IMG/VR virus record: IMGVR_UViG_3300035660_000007
Location: 1 to 64,000 of that record
Source of the DNA: a virus
Length of the DNA stretch: 64,000 nucleotides
Strand: one strand, 5' to 3'
Of the stretch, positions 5,863-14,132 are shown in pieces. The translations under genes were made by a program, and so were the position numbers. Position 1 is the first letter of the stretch; each line of letters opens with the position of its first letter. The notes beneath the pieces are model-generated. The model was not told where the DNA came from and ran no database searches. It was given only the letters and a program-made list of their open reading frames with translations.

Positions 5863-8708
5863 GCCTCGCCGGTATATCGCAGGCTCAGCAGGCGGACTTC
5901 GGTCATGCCCTGGAGCTGGCGAACATGCACGAGCTGGCGCGTGAGCGGCTCGACTGGTTCGCCTACGCCTGCCTGCGGGACGAGGGGCTGCGGCGGCTGG
6001 TGATCGAGCCATACCACATGGCATGGTGCGAGCTGGCCGAGCGCGTCGCGCGCGGCCACGAGAAGCAGGTGGTGATTACGGCCCCGCGCGGGCATGCGAA
6101 GAGCACCTGGTGGAGCGTGGCGCTGCCGGCGTGGTTCCTGGCCTGCAACCCCAACCGCACGGTCATATCGGTCGGCAACACCGTGGACATCGTGGCACCG
6201 TTCAGCAAGGCGGTGCGCAGCGTGATAGACGGCAGCCCGGAGTTCAAGGCGCTGTTCCCGGGCGTAGCGCTCGACCGCGAGCTGGGCGAGGCGGTGGCGC
6301 ACTGGTACCTGCAGGGGCAGGCGGCGGGCCAGAAGGACCCGAACTACGTGTGCGCGGGGATCGGGGGCGGGCAAGTTGGCCGCAGAGGTGACCTCATAAT
6401 TATTGACGACCCAATCAAATTACCCCAGCAAGTCGCCACCGAGGCCCAGCGCGACGCGATGGAGCAGTGGTTCTGGCAGGTCCTCTACCCCTGCCGCCGC
6501 AACTCCGAGACGCCCGTGGTGGTGATAGGGACACGCTATCATTGCCTTCTTCCGGGAAACCTGCTATACTGCGCTGGTGGCTCCATGGTAATCGAAGAGG
6601 TCAAGCCAGGAGAGTTGCTACTGACTAGCCAGGGCTGGCAGAAAGCGCTGGCGGTAGCTCGGAAATCCCATTGCGGACCGGTCATCTCACTGGTGCTCTA
6701 TGGTTATCCGATGCCACTCAATATGACCGCGGAGCATCGCGTGCTTACCGCGCGCGGCTGGAAGACGGCGGGGGCTCTGGAGAAACTAGACTGCCTGATG
6801 ATGCCCATCCCATCCATGCGAGATGCACTGCCGCGGGTGCGCTCCATATTGCGCTACAGTCCGCCGCAATCTCCGAATCGCACCGGCCTGACAGGAGATA
6901 AGCAGGCAATATCCCGACGGGCATTGGCCGACCTGCTCGGTGAAGGATTGACCTACGAGCAGATCGCGCATCGCTTCGGGCGCGCCGGCCGGAGCTGGAC
7001 CGCAAAGTACGCGGAGTTGTATGGCCTGAAGAAGGGGCGCTTGAATACCTTGAGGGGCGACCCTGTTGTGGATCCGGCTTTCTGGCGAGTAGTGGGACTG
7101 TGGATTGCTGAAGGTTCACTGAGCCACTGGCGGCCTCGATTGCGCAGGCGCGGTCGCCATCTCATAAGATGGAGTTTCGGACACCACGAGATGCATCTCG
7201 CCGTGTTCGTGCGCGAGACCCTAGAGCGATATGGCATCCGAACTGGAATATGGAAGGGCAAGAGCACTCTGGTAGCGAGCTGCTCGAATAGCCAGCTACT
7301 TGCTCTGCTGGAACATTTCGGGCATGGCGCGGCGGCGAAGCATGTGCCGGACTGGGTGTTTGGACTGCCATCATGGGCGGCACAAAACTTAGTGCACGGC
7401 TATGTTGAAGGGGATGGCTACCTGGATAGGCGGAAATGGGTTCGTGTCTCCTCGGTCTGTCTTCCTCTTCTGGAGGGGTTCCAGCTCCTACTGGCCTACC
7501 TGGACGTAACCGCGAGCATCATGGGTGGCCACAAAGGCGGGATCACAGCAGCGGCACCGTCTTTGTGCAGCGCGAATCTCTATATCACCCAAAGACGCGG
7601 ATTCGAGTTGCGATTTCCCGCCTGCCAGGCAGGATGGCTCTATGATGCCACGCAATCCGTGCGCTCATACGGGCGCGCGATTCGGGGGCAATATGTAGCC
7701 GTCCGCATAAAAAGTATCTCTGTTGAGCAATACACAGGGCCAGTCTACGATGTTCAGACGGCAAGCCATGACTTTGTCGCCAATGGCATTATCGTCCATA
7801 ACTGCGATGATCTACTTGGCCGCCTGATTGCGCGGCCCGACTGGAAGTCCGTGGAGTTCCCGGCCATCACCGCCGACCCGGAGACCGGCGAGGAGCGGGC
7901 GCTGTGGCCCGCCAAGTTTCCGCTGGCCGAACTGCATCGCCTACGCGACCCCGAGACCGGCATGGGCTCGCGCGAGTTCAGCTGCGTCTATATGTGCAAC
8001 CCCCTGCCGGCCGAGGGCGGCATCATCGCGGAGGCCTGGATGCGGCCGCGCTGGCCGCGCGACGTGCCGGAGCCCATGCTGCCCGGCCACTGGGACGCGA
8101 GCGCCGGCCGCTACGTCGAATACAGCGACCGCGAGCGCGAGGAGGCCGGGCGGGCGGGCCGGCCGGTGATCGAGATCGTAATCCAGGCGTGGGACGTGGC
8201 CGAGAGCCCCAGCGGCTCCGCGGACTTCTCGGCCGTCGTCACGCTCGGGATGGACCAGCAGGGCCGGATGTTCGGGCTCGACGCCTGGTGGGGCCGGGAG
8301 ATCGCCCCGCGCCTCGAGGAGCGGATGGTCAGGGCCTACGAGATGTGGCACCCGATGGAGGTGCTGGTCGAGCAGGCGAGCAGCGGGACGGCCCTGCTGC
8401 AGAGCATCGCGGACTCTCACCCCGAGCTGCCGTTCGAGCCCGTGCGGGCCGACCGGAATAAGGCATTGCGGCTTGAGGCCGTGGCGAAGGTGTTTGAGGC
8501 GGGCCGCGTCATACTCCCCGCTGGCGGCCCGCCCATGCCGACGTCGAAGAAGGGGGCGCGGGGGCTACGGCCGTGGCCGGACGCGCTGGCTTCGCTCGTC
8601 GTCGGGTTCCCCGGGGCCGAGGTGGACGACCCAGTGGATGCCTTGGCTTACGCGGTGCGGCGGCTGGAGCGGCTCCATAGGCACGAGCCCAGAATCATCG
8701 AGCTGTAG
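5859..8708 (+). CDS. terL: Terminase large subunit with an intein
   Basis: The precursor has 949 residues; without the intein the motor has 529. Residues 75-83 (APRGHAKST) are Walker A, and DLIIIDDP near 178-185 is Walker B with the acidic pair. GTRYH at 224-228 is the coupling motif that the intein interrupts. The RNase H-like nuclease follows the intein: IQAWDVAESPSGSADFSA, then LVEQASSG and DDPVDALAYAVR. The start at 5859 overlaps the small subunit stop by 4 nt. The protein would pump DNA into proheads at the portal. Splicing must occur for activity because the ATPase and nuclease are separated in the precursor. Confidence 0.95.
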   Translation: MSLAGISQAQQADFGHALELANMHELARERLDWFAYACLRDEGLRRLVIEPYHMAWCELAERVARGHEKQVVITAPRGHAKSTWWSVALPAWFLACNPNRTVISVGNTVDIVAPFSKAVRSVIDGSPEFKALFPGVALDRELGEAVAHWYLQGQAAGQKDPNYVCAGIGGGQVGRRGDLIIIDDPIKLPQQVATEAQRDAMEQWFWQVLYPCRRNSETPVVVIGTRYHCLLPGNLLYCAGGSMVIEEVKPGELLLTSQGWQKALAVARKSHCGPVISLVLYGYPMPLNMTAEHRVLTARGWKTAGALEKLDCLMMPIPSMRDALPRVRSILRYSPPQSPNRTGLTGDKQAISRRALADLLGEGLTYEQIAHRFGRAGRSWTAKYAELYGLKKGRLNTLRGDPVVDPAFWRVVGLWIAEGSLSHWRPRLRRRGRHLIRWSFGHHEMHLAVFVRETLERYGIRTGIWKGKSTLVASCSNSQLLALLEHFGHGAAAKHVPDWVFGLPSWAAQNLVHGYVEGDGYLDRRKWVRVSSVCLPLLEGFQLLLAYLDVTASIMGGHKGGITAAAPSLCSANLYITQRRGFELRFPACQAGWLYDATQSVRSYGRAIRGQYVAVRIKSISVEQYTGPVYDVQTASHDFVANGIIVHNCDDLLGRLIARPDWKSVEFPAITADPETGEERALWPAKFPLAELHRLRDPETGMGSREFSCVYMCNPLPAEGGIIAEAWMRPRWPRDVPEPMLPGHWDASAGRYVEYSDREREEAGRAGRPVIEIVIQAWDVAESPSGSADFSAVVTLGMDQQGRMFGLDAWWGREIAPRLEERMVRAYEMWHPMEVLVEQASSGTALLQSIADSHPELPFEPVRADRNKALRLEAVAKVFEAGRVILPAGGPPMPTSKKGARGLRPWPDALASLVVGFPGAEVDDPVDALAYAVRRLERLHRHEPRIIEL
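5864..5883 (-). promoter_or_regulatory. Late motif in reverse orientation
   Basis: On the minus strand this reads CCTGCGATATACCGGCGAGG, 18 of 20 identical to the motif before the portal gene. It lies inside the first codons of the terminase large subunit. If active it would make RNA antisense to the terminase small subunit. It may be chance or constrained by coding. Confidence 0.35.
6543..7802 (+). mobile_element. Intein with LAGLIDADG-type endonuclease in terL
   Basis: A 420-residue insertion between GTRYH and CDDLLG. It starts with Cys (CLLPGNLLYCAGG), has the block B TAEH (NMTAEHRVLTARGW), and ends VYDVQTASHDFVANGIIVHN before a +1 Cys. These are the canonical splicing residues: Cys1, TxxH, terminal His-Asn, Cys+1. 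A DOD homing endonuclease is present, with GLWIAEGSL (block C) and GYVEGDGYLD (block E), and an HTH-like segment (LTYEQIAHRFG). Base composition is visibly less GC-rich than the extein. Both LAGLIDADG motifs retain acidic residues, so the endonuclease may be active. Confidence 0.95.
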
Positions 8709-8741
8709 GGGATTGCCCGCCGCGTAGCGAAGAAGGCAGAC

Positions 8742-10196
8742 ATGGCGAACCTTCGCGATTGGGAAGGCCGGGTGTGGACGGGAGACTGCCTGGGGTTCAT
8801 GGCTGTACTTCCCGATAACAGCGTGGATGCGGTCGTTACCGATCCGCCTTACGGCCTGGAGTTCATGGGGAAGGAGTGGGATAGGCTGTCGGGTGACGTG
8901 ATAGATGACCCTGCCTCTGTTGGCGGGTTCCAGGATGGTGCTGGCGGGAATCCTTATTCGCGTAGCCGAATTCGTTATGGAGTAGGGCCTGCGATGCAAG
9001 GCTAGCACCTCGCCTGGGCGACTGAAGCCCTGCGGGTGCTGAAGCCGGGCGGCCACCTGCTTGCCTTCGGGGGAACCCGAACCCACCACCGCCTGACGTG
9101 CGCGCTGGAGGACGCGGGGTTCGAGATACGTGACGAGTTGTGCTGGCTGTATGCGTCGGGGTTCCCGAAGAGTCTGGATGTCAGCAAGGCGATTGACAAG
9201 GCGGCGGGGATGGAACGCCGAGTGGTGGGCACAGGTATCAACTACGATGCGAAGTGCCGCCATGCAGCGGCCCACGTTACTAGCAATAGTGCGACATATA
9301 TTTCTGCGCCAAGGGGACCGCTAATTACCGAACCCGCCACCGACGCTGCTAAGCAATGGGAGGGCTTTGGCACCGGCCTGAAGCCCGCGCACGAGCCGAT
9401 TGTGCTGGCGCGCAAGCCCATCGGTGAGAAGAACGTGACGGCCAACGTCCTGCGCTGGGGGACGGGGGCGCTGAACATAGACGGGTGCAGGATTGAGGTG
9501 CCGGGCGGATGGAAGACGGAGCGTGGCGAAACATGGTTGCGGAGCGGAAACCCTACGGGGGCTGCCGGATATGATGCTTGGCAAGGCCCCCGCGTGCCGA
9601 CCGGTAGTTGTGCTGACCGAGTTACAGATAAGGGCCGCTGGCCGGCAAATCTGATTCTGGATGAGGAGGCCGGCGAATTACTTGACCGGCAGAGCGGCCA
9701 GAGGAATGCTGGACATTTTCCGCGTAACAGACCTGGACTGGGCAGTCATGGGATATATGGGGAGAGCAAACCCTATCAGCAGGAGGAGCGGTTCCTACAT
9801 GATTCCGGTGGTGCTTCCCGCTTCTTCTTCTGCGCGAAGGCGAGCAAGGCGGAGAGGGAGGCGGGGCTGGAGGGGATGGACCTGCACCCGTTCCAGACGA
9901 ACCAACCCTACGGCGAGGGCGCAGACGCGAGGACAGAAGGGAATAAGAAGGGCAATCGTAATAATCAGCCCACCGTCAAGCCTATCGCGCTCATGCGCTA
10001 CCTGTGCAGGCTCATCACCCCTCCCGGCGGTCTGATTCTCGACCCATTCCTGGGCAGCGGCACCACGGCAATCGCGGCGATCCTGGAGGGTTTCCGGTGG
10101 ACGGGCTGCGAGAAGGACGAGCATTACGCGGACATCGCGCGATGCAGGACCGCCCATTGGATAGGGCTGTTCAAGACGCCATCGCAGCAGGCATAG
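8742..10196 (+). pseudogene. DNA methyltransferase interrupted by an amber codon
   Basis: One reading frame of 485 codons with TAG at codon 88 (9003-9005). Before it: VVTDPPYGLEFMGKEWD (DPPY at 34-37). After it, in the same frame: ALRVLKPGGHLLAFGGTR, GTGALNIDGCRIE, GRWPANLIL, and the AdoMet motif DPFLGSGTT near 434-442. This is the usual phage N4/N6 methyltransferase architecture. The context MQG-stop-HLAWA suggests a tryptophan codon (TGG) became TAG. Other genes here stop at TAG, so genome-wide recoding is unlikely. The downstream part could restart at ATG 9036 but would lack the catalytic motif. Confidence 0.85.
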
Positions 10197-10201
10197 ACCG
10201 C

Positions 10202-10222
10202 GCCTGGAATATACCGGCGAGG
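10202..10222 (+). promoter_or_regulatory. Late motif copy before portal
   Basis: Contains the 20-mer CCTGGAATATACCGGCGAGG. The TATACC core is followed by 12 nt and then the ATG of the portal gene. If TATACC is a -10 element the leader is only about 6 nt; if the GGCGAGG tail is transcribed it could serve as a ribosome-binding site. Confidence 0.65.
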
Positions 10223-10227
10223 CCCCT

Positions 10228-13200
10228 ATGCCGGTATCGAAAGCAGAGCCGCGCCCTGCGCGCGGCAGGCCGCCGCGCGACGCCGCTGACTTCAGCGCCC
10301 TGAACCGGGCGCTGTCGGAGCTCAGCGGTATGGGGGCCAAGGCGATCCCCTCCGACTTCCTGCTGAGACTCAGCGGGGAGATGGACGACGCGCCCGGCCC
10401 GACCGTCAAATTCCGCGAGCGCACGACCGCGCTCGACGCCCCCCAGCAGGTATCGTATTGCTACGCCTGCATCAGCAGGCGGGCCTCGGCCGTGGGTTCG
10501 GCCCGCTGGTACCTGGCGAAGCCGGACGGGGACAGGGTAGACATCGAGAAGGTCGACGAGGGCCTGCGCGGCATCCTGACGCAGCCCAACAAGCTCATGA
10601 CGTTCAGCGACCTCATGGAGGCGGTGGTCTGGAACCTGGACATCGCGGGCAACGCCTACTTGGCCTGGGAGGCCAGCAACGGGCGGGCCGCCAGCAGGGG
10701 TCGGCCCGACACGCTCTGGCCGCTGCGGCCCGACTGGATGAAGATCGACGGGGGCGGCACGGCCGCCGACGTCGTCACGCAATTCATCTACCGGGTCAAC
10801 AACCGGGACGTGCCGTTCAAGCCCGAGGACATCGCGTGGTTCAGGTACTATTGGCCGGGCGAGACGCGCTACGGCATGGGGATCGTGCAGGCCATGGCCC
10901 GGACCCTCACGCTCGACACCTACGCCACCGAGAGCAACCTGCGGCTGTTCCAGCAGGGGCTGCAGATCGCCGGCGCGTTCGTCACGCCCGACAAGGTCAG
11001 CCCGGACGCCGTCAAGCGCCTCAAGGAGTCGGTGGACCAGCGCCACAAGGGGGTGGGCAGATCGCACCGCCCGCTGGTGCTGAGCGAGGGCATGGACTTC
11101 AAGCAGATGCAGTTCGCCCCGAAGGACGTCGAGTTCCTCGAGATGATGAAGTTCACGCGCGAGAACGTCTGCAGCGCCTTCGGCGTCCCGCCGGCCCTCG
11201 TGGGCATCCTGGAGTTCGCCAACTACGCCAACATGGACGCGCAGGAGCGGTTCTTCTTCAAGTGGACGCTGGACGCGCTGCTCCGCAAGTTCGCCGGTGT
11301 GGTCACGCAGAACATCGTGCGGAAGTACGACGACGAGCTCCTGTTCCGGTTCGAGTCCGTCGTGCCGTCCGAGCTGGCCATGAAGGCCCCGGCCTGGGCC
11401 GCGATGCTGGACCGGGGCGTGATGACCCCGAACGAGGTTCGGGAGGAGATGGCGATGCCGCCCCGGGCGGACGGCGACTTCTTCTACCAGCCCATCCAGA
11501 TGCTGACGGTCGGGGAGGGCCAGAAGATCGTGCAGGCCGTGGAGATCGTGCGGCCGGCCGCGAAGGCCCTGACGGGCGGCGGCGAGAAGGCCGCGGAAGC
11601 CCAACCCGCGCCCGCGCCCCGCGACGCCGTCGCCGAGATGATGGCGGCGCTGCGCAAGTTCCTGCGCAAGCAGGGCGACCGCGTGGCCGCCAACTTCGGG
11701 CGCATGGCCGACCCCGAGACGTTCGGCAAGGTGCTGGAGCCGCCCGCCGACCCCAACCTATTCGGCGACTACCAGCGGGCGCGGCACCTGAAGGCGCAGC
11801 AGGGCGTGAACATCGTGTGGGCCCTGACCGACTGGGAGCGGGATGACGAGGTGCTGGCAGCGGACCTGAAGGATTCGGTGAGCGCGGGGTTCGCCGATGC
11901 CGGCGAGTCCGCCATGGCCGCCATGGGCTTCGAGCTGGGCTTCGATGTGCTCAATGAGGAGGCCTTGGCGTTCTCGCAGCAGTACCCCATCCGGCTCGCG
12001 CACGCGATCAACGAGGAGACGCGGACGGGCCTGATGGAGGCCATCCAGGCGGGCATTCGGGAGGGCGAGGGCATCCCGAAGATCGAGGCGCGCCTGAACC
12101 AGGCATACGACTACGCCGAGGGCTACAGGGCCGAGCGCATCGCGCGCACCGAGGTCATGCGGGCCGAGAACCGAGGGACGCTGGAGGCTTGGCGGCAGCA
12201 GGGCGTGAAGAGCAAGCAGTGGATGACGTTCGAGGACGACCGGACCTGCGAGATCTGCCGCGACCTGGACGGCACCGCGATCCCTGCCGACGGGGACTTC
12301 TTCCAGTCGGACTTCGCGGGCGGCTCGAGTCCGCCGGCACACCCGAACTGCAGGTGCCGGATGGTGCCGAGCGTGGGGGCGGAGATGGCGGCCCGGCAGG
12401 AGCTGCAGGGGAAGGGTGTGGGCTTCGGCTTCGACTGCTACGGGTGCGACGCGAAGACGCTGAGCGACAAGGCCGTGAAGGCTTGGGGCGCGCATGTTGC
12501 AAAGCGTACGCCGAAGGCGACCGCACGATATGAGGAGCGCGCCCGGGCGCTGGCCAGACTGCGCGGCAAGAAGAAGTTCACCTCGATGGCCAAGGATCGG
12601 GACGCTGACTATATGATGGCGCGCAACGCTCGGCGGGCGAAGGCGATCGCGGCATGGCAAGAGCAGAGAGGCATCTCCGAGGGCGCGCGGCTCGCGACCC
12701 TGCGCGCGCAGATGACGACCGAGATCGAGAGCAGGGACGCCGCCGCGATGCTGCTGCGCGAGAAGCCGGCCGACCTCGTCGGGCTCGACAAGGCGCTCGA
12801 CAGGGCGGCGACCGATGGCGAGGTCCGTGAATACTTCGCCTGGCGGCACGGCCTTGACGTCTATCCGACCGACTTGGCGAAGCGCGACCTGCTCGCGAAA
12901 ATAGACGCCGCGCTGATTGGCGTACCCGATGAATTGCGGAGCCCACTCAATGGGGTCCAGATGGTGGCTAATGCGAAGGGCGAGCGCGGGGCTGGCCTGA
13001 ACGAAAGTTATGCGTTCCCCATGGGCAATGACGGGCGCGGGCAGGTATTGTTTGCCGAGGCTGATCTTGACCTGGACTTCGCCTACATGCCTACGCATGA
13101 GCTGGCCCATGCGCTGACCGGGTCCCGGGGGTTGTTTAGTGAGGAGTTTGAGGTGAACTTCCTGCCGTGGGCTACAGCGAGGCATGATGTCGACCAGGCT

Positions 13201-13434
13201 CTGATCACGCCGCACGGGTATGCGCAGGCGCGCAAGGCGCACGCGGCCGGACTGTCAGCCGAACGAGAGGAATGGGCGGCGGCCCAGGAGGACTGGGCGA
13301 TCAACCTGTGCGATGCGCTGGGTATCAGGTCCAAACGATCACCACAACCCTGCCCGTGGGAGACGCGCCAGAAGGTCGGGGAGGTCCTGGGAATCCCGAC
13401 GCCCGCGCGGATGCCGGAGGGATGGGTGCCATGA
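10228..13434 (+). CDS. Portal - MuF head protein - metallopeptidase-like fusion
   Basis: A 1068-residue fusion. Residues about 60-450 are an HK97-family portal (VSYCYACISRRASAVGSARW, NKLMTFSDLMEAVVWNLDIAG, FGVPPALVGI). Residues about 590-715 are a Mu gpF-like minor head domain (RIARTEVMRAENRGTLEAWR, DDRTCEICRDLDGT, HPNCRCRMVPS). The C-terminal 300 residues are unusual and contain a zinc-protease HExxH motif (THELAHALTG, HELAH at 957-961) with acidic residues downstream. Portal-MuF fusions are known. MuF proteins with C-terminal effector domains are known in prophages. A peptidase or ejected effector role is inference. Confidence 0.9.
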   Translation: MPVSKAEPRPARGRPPRDAADFSALNRALSELSGMGAKAIPSDFLLRLSGEMDDAPGPTVKFRERTTALDAPQQVSYCYACISRRASAVGSARWYLAKPDGDRVDIEKVDEGLRGILTQPNKLMTFSDLMEAVVWNLDIAGNAYLAWEASNGRAASRGRPDTLWPLRPDWMKIDGGGTAADVVTQFIYRVNNRDVPFKPEDIAWFRYYWPGETRYGMGIVQAMARTLTLDTYATESNLRLFQQGLQIAGAFVTPDKVSPDAVKRLKESVDQRHKGVGRSHRPLVLSEGMDFKQMQFAPKDVEFLEMMKFTRENVCSAFGVPPALVGILEFANYANMDAQERFFFKWTLDALLRKFAGVVTQNIVRKYDDELLFRFESVVPSELAMKAPAWAAMLDRGVMTPNEVREEMAMPPRADGDFFYQPIQMLTVGEGQKIVQAVEIVRPAAKALTGGGEKAAEAQPAPAPRDAVAEMMAALRKFLRKQGDRVAANFGRMADPETFGKVLEPPADPNLFGDYQRARHLKAQQGVNIVWALTDWERDDEVLAADLKDSVSAGFADAGESAMAAMGFELGFDVLNEEALAFSQQYPIRLAHAINEETRTGLMEAIQAGIREGEGIPKIEARLNQAYDYAEGYRAERIARTEVMRAENRGTLEAWRQQGVKSKQWMTFEDDRTCEICRDLDGTAIPADGDFFQSDFAGGSSPPAHPNCRCRMVPSVGAEMAARQELQGKGVGFGFDCYGCDAKTLSDKAVKAWGAHVAKRTPKATARYEERARALARLRGKKKFTSMAKDRDADYMMARNARRAKAIAAWQEQRGISEGARLATLRAQMTTEIESRDAAAMLLREKPADLVGLDKALDRAATDGEVREYFAWRHGLDVYPTDLAKRDLLAKIDAALIGVPDELRSPLNGVQMVANAKGERGAGLNESYAFPMGNDGRGQVLFAEADLDLDFAYMPTHELAHALTGSRGLFSEEFEVNFLPWATARHDVDQALITPHGYAQARKAHAAGLSAEREEWAAAQEDWAINLCDALGIRSKRSPQPCPWETRQKVGEVLGIPTPARMPEGWVP

Positions 13435-13688
13435 CGATCGAGGAGTTGCGGGAGCAGATCGAGATGATCAGCCTGCGTGAACTGAAGAAGCGTTGGCTGG
13501 AGTTATGGGTCGCCATCGGCGAGACCGGGGCTGAGAAGGACGACAGAAACAAGGTGGCAGACCTGCTGCTTGGCCGCCTGGAGAAGGCCAAGGTTGATAT
13601 TCGGCGGTGCGGTGGCGTTAGTCACGAAGGGCAGCCGGAACGCGTGGCGTCACCTGGCGGCAAATCCGAACAAGAGGAGCCGGACTGA
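13431..13688 (+). CDS. Hypothetical protein, 85 aa
   Basis: Starts MTIEELREQ at an ATG overlapping the portal stop by 4 nt. The small protein is charged and helical (LKKRWLELWVAIGETGAEKD). No domain is recognised. It is coupled to the membrane-anchored gene downstream (TGATG). Confidence 0.65.
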   Translation: MTIEELREQIEMISLRELKKRWLELWVAIGETGAEKDDRNKVADLLLGRLEKAKVDIRRCGGVSHEGQPERVASPGGKSEQEEPD

Positions 13689-14029
13689 TGGGCATCGACA
13701 ACGGCGGGCTGGGGCAGATCATCAGCGGGATCGTGGGGGTGGCGCTGACCGCCATGGGCGCGCTCGTCTGGATCAGCAAGCGGCAGTCGAAGCAGTTGGA
13801 GCGGCAGAACGACGAAAAGCAATCCCTCGTGGAGGAAATGAGGGCCGAGACCCGTACATACTCGGCGCGGCTGCTCGACGTGATCGAGAAGAACACCGGG
13901 GGCTTCGCCACCGTCGTCGAGGTGGTGCGGGAGAACTCCGGCGCGATAACCGGGGTCAAGGCGGTCTGCAGCGAGATGGTGCAGGCCGTCAAGCAGTGCA
14001 ACGTGAAGCAGCGGCGCAGGAAGCGGTAG
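13688..14029 (+). CDS. Membrane-anchored coiled-coil protein
   Basis: A 113-residue protein with one N-terminal membrane segment at about residues 8-29 (IISGIVGVALTAMGALVWIS). A charged coiled-coil follows (QLERQNDEKQSLVEEMRAET) and then a basic tail. It sits between the portal and protease genes. The shape resembles holin accessory or inner-membrane anchor proteins, but the position is head-proximal and the function is unknown. Confidence 0.65.
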   Translation: MGIDNGGLGQIISGIVGVALTAMGALVWISKRQSKQLERQNDEKQSLVEEMRAETRTYSARLLDVIEKNTGGFATVVEVVRENSGAITGVKAVCSEMVQAVKQCNVKQRRRKR

Positions 14030-14103
14030 TGGGCGGCGCGGGGCCGGCCGAGGACACCAGCCTCCTGCCGGCCGGCCCGGCCGCACCGCGCAGAAGTCAA
14101 GCA

Positions 14104-14123
14104 CCTGGAATATACCGGCGAGG
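14104..14123 (+). promoter_or_regulatory. Late motif copy before prohead protease
   Basis: The exact 20-mer CCTGGAATATACCGGCGAGG, identical to the copy before the portal gene. The ATG of the protease follows TATACC by 16 nt. Confidence 0.65.
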
Positions 14124-14132
14124 AGCCTCAAC

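Noticed and set aside
8742-10196. Genome-wide amber recoding (TAG read as an amino acid)
   Set aside because: Several clear genes (terL, ParB-methyltransferase, capsid) end in TAG at their expected ends, so TAG is a normal stop here.
10458-11846. Very long Gly/Arg-rich open frames opposite or shifted within the portal gene
   Set aside because: They are shadows of GC-rich coding DNA; composition is unlike protein and motifs lie in the portal frame. The same holds for similar frames over the glycosyltransferases.
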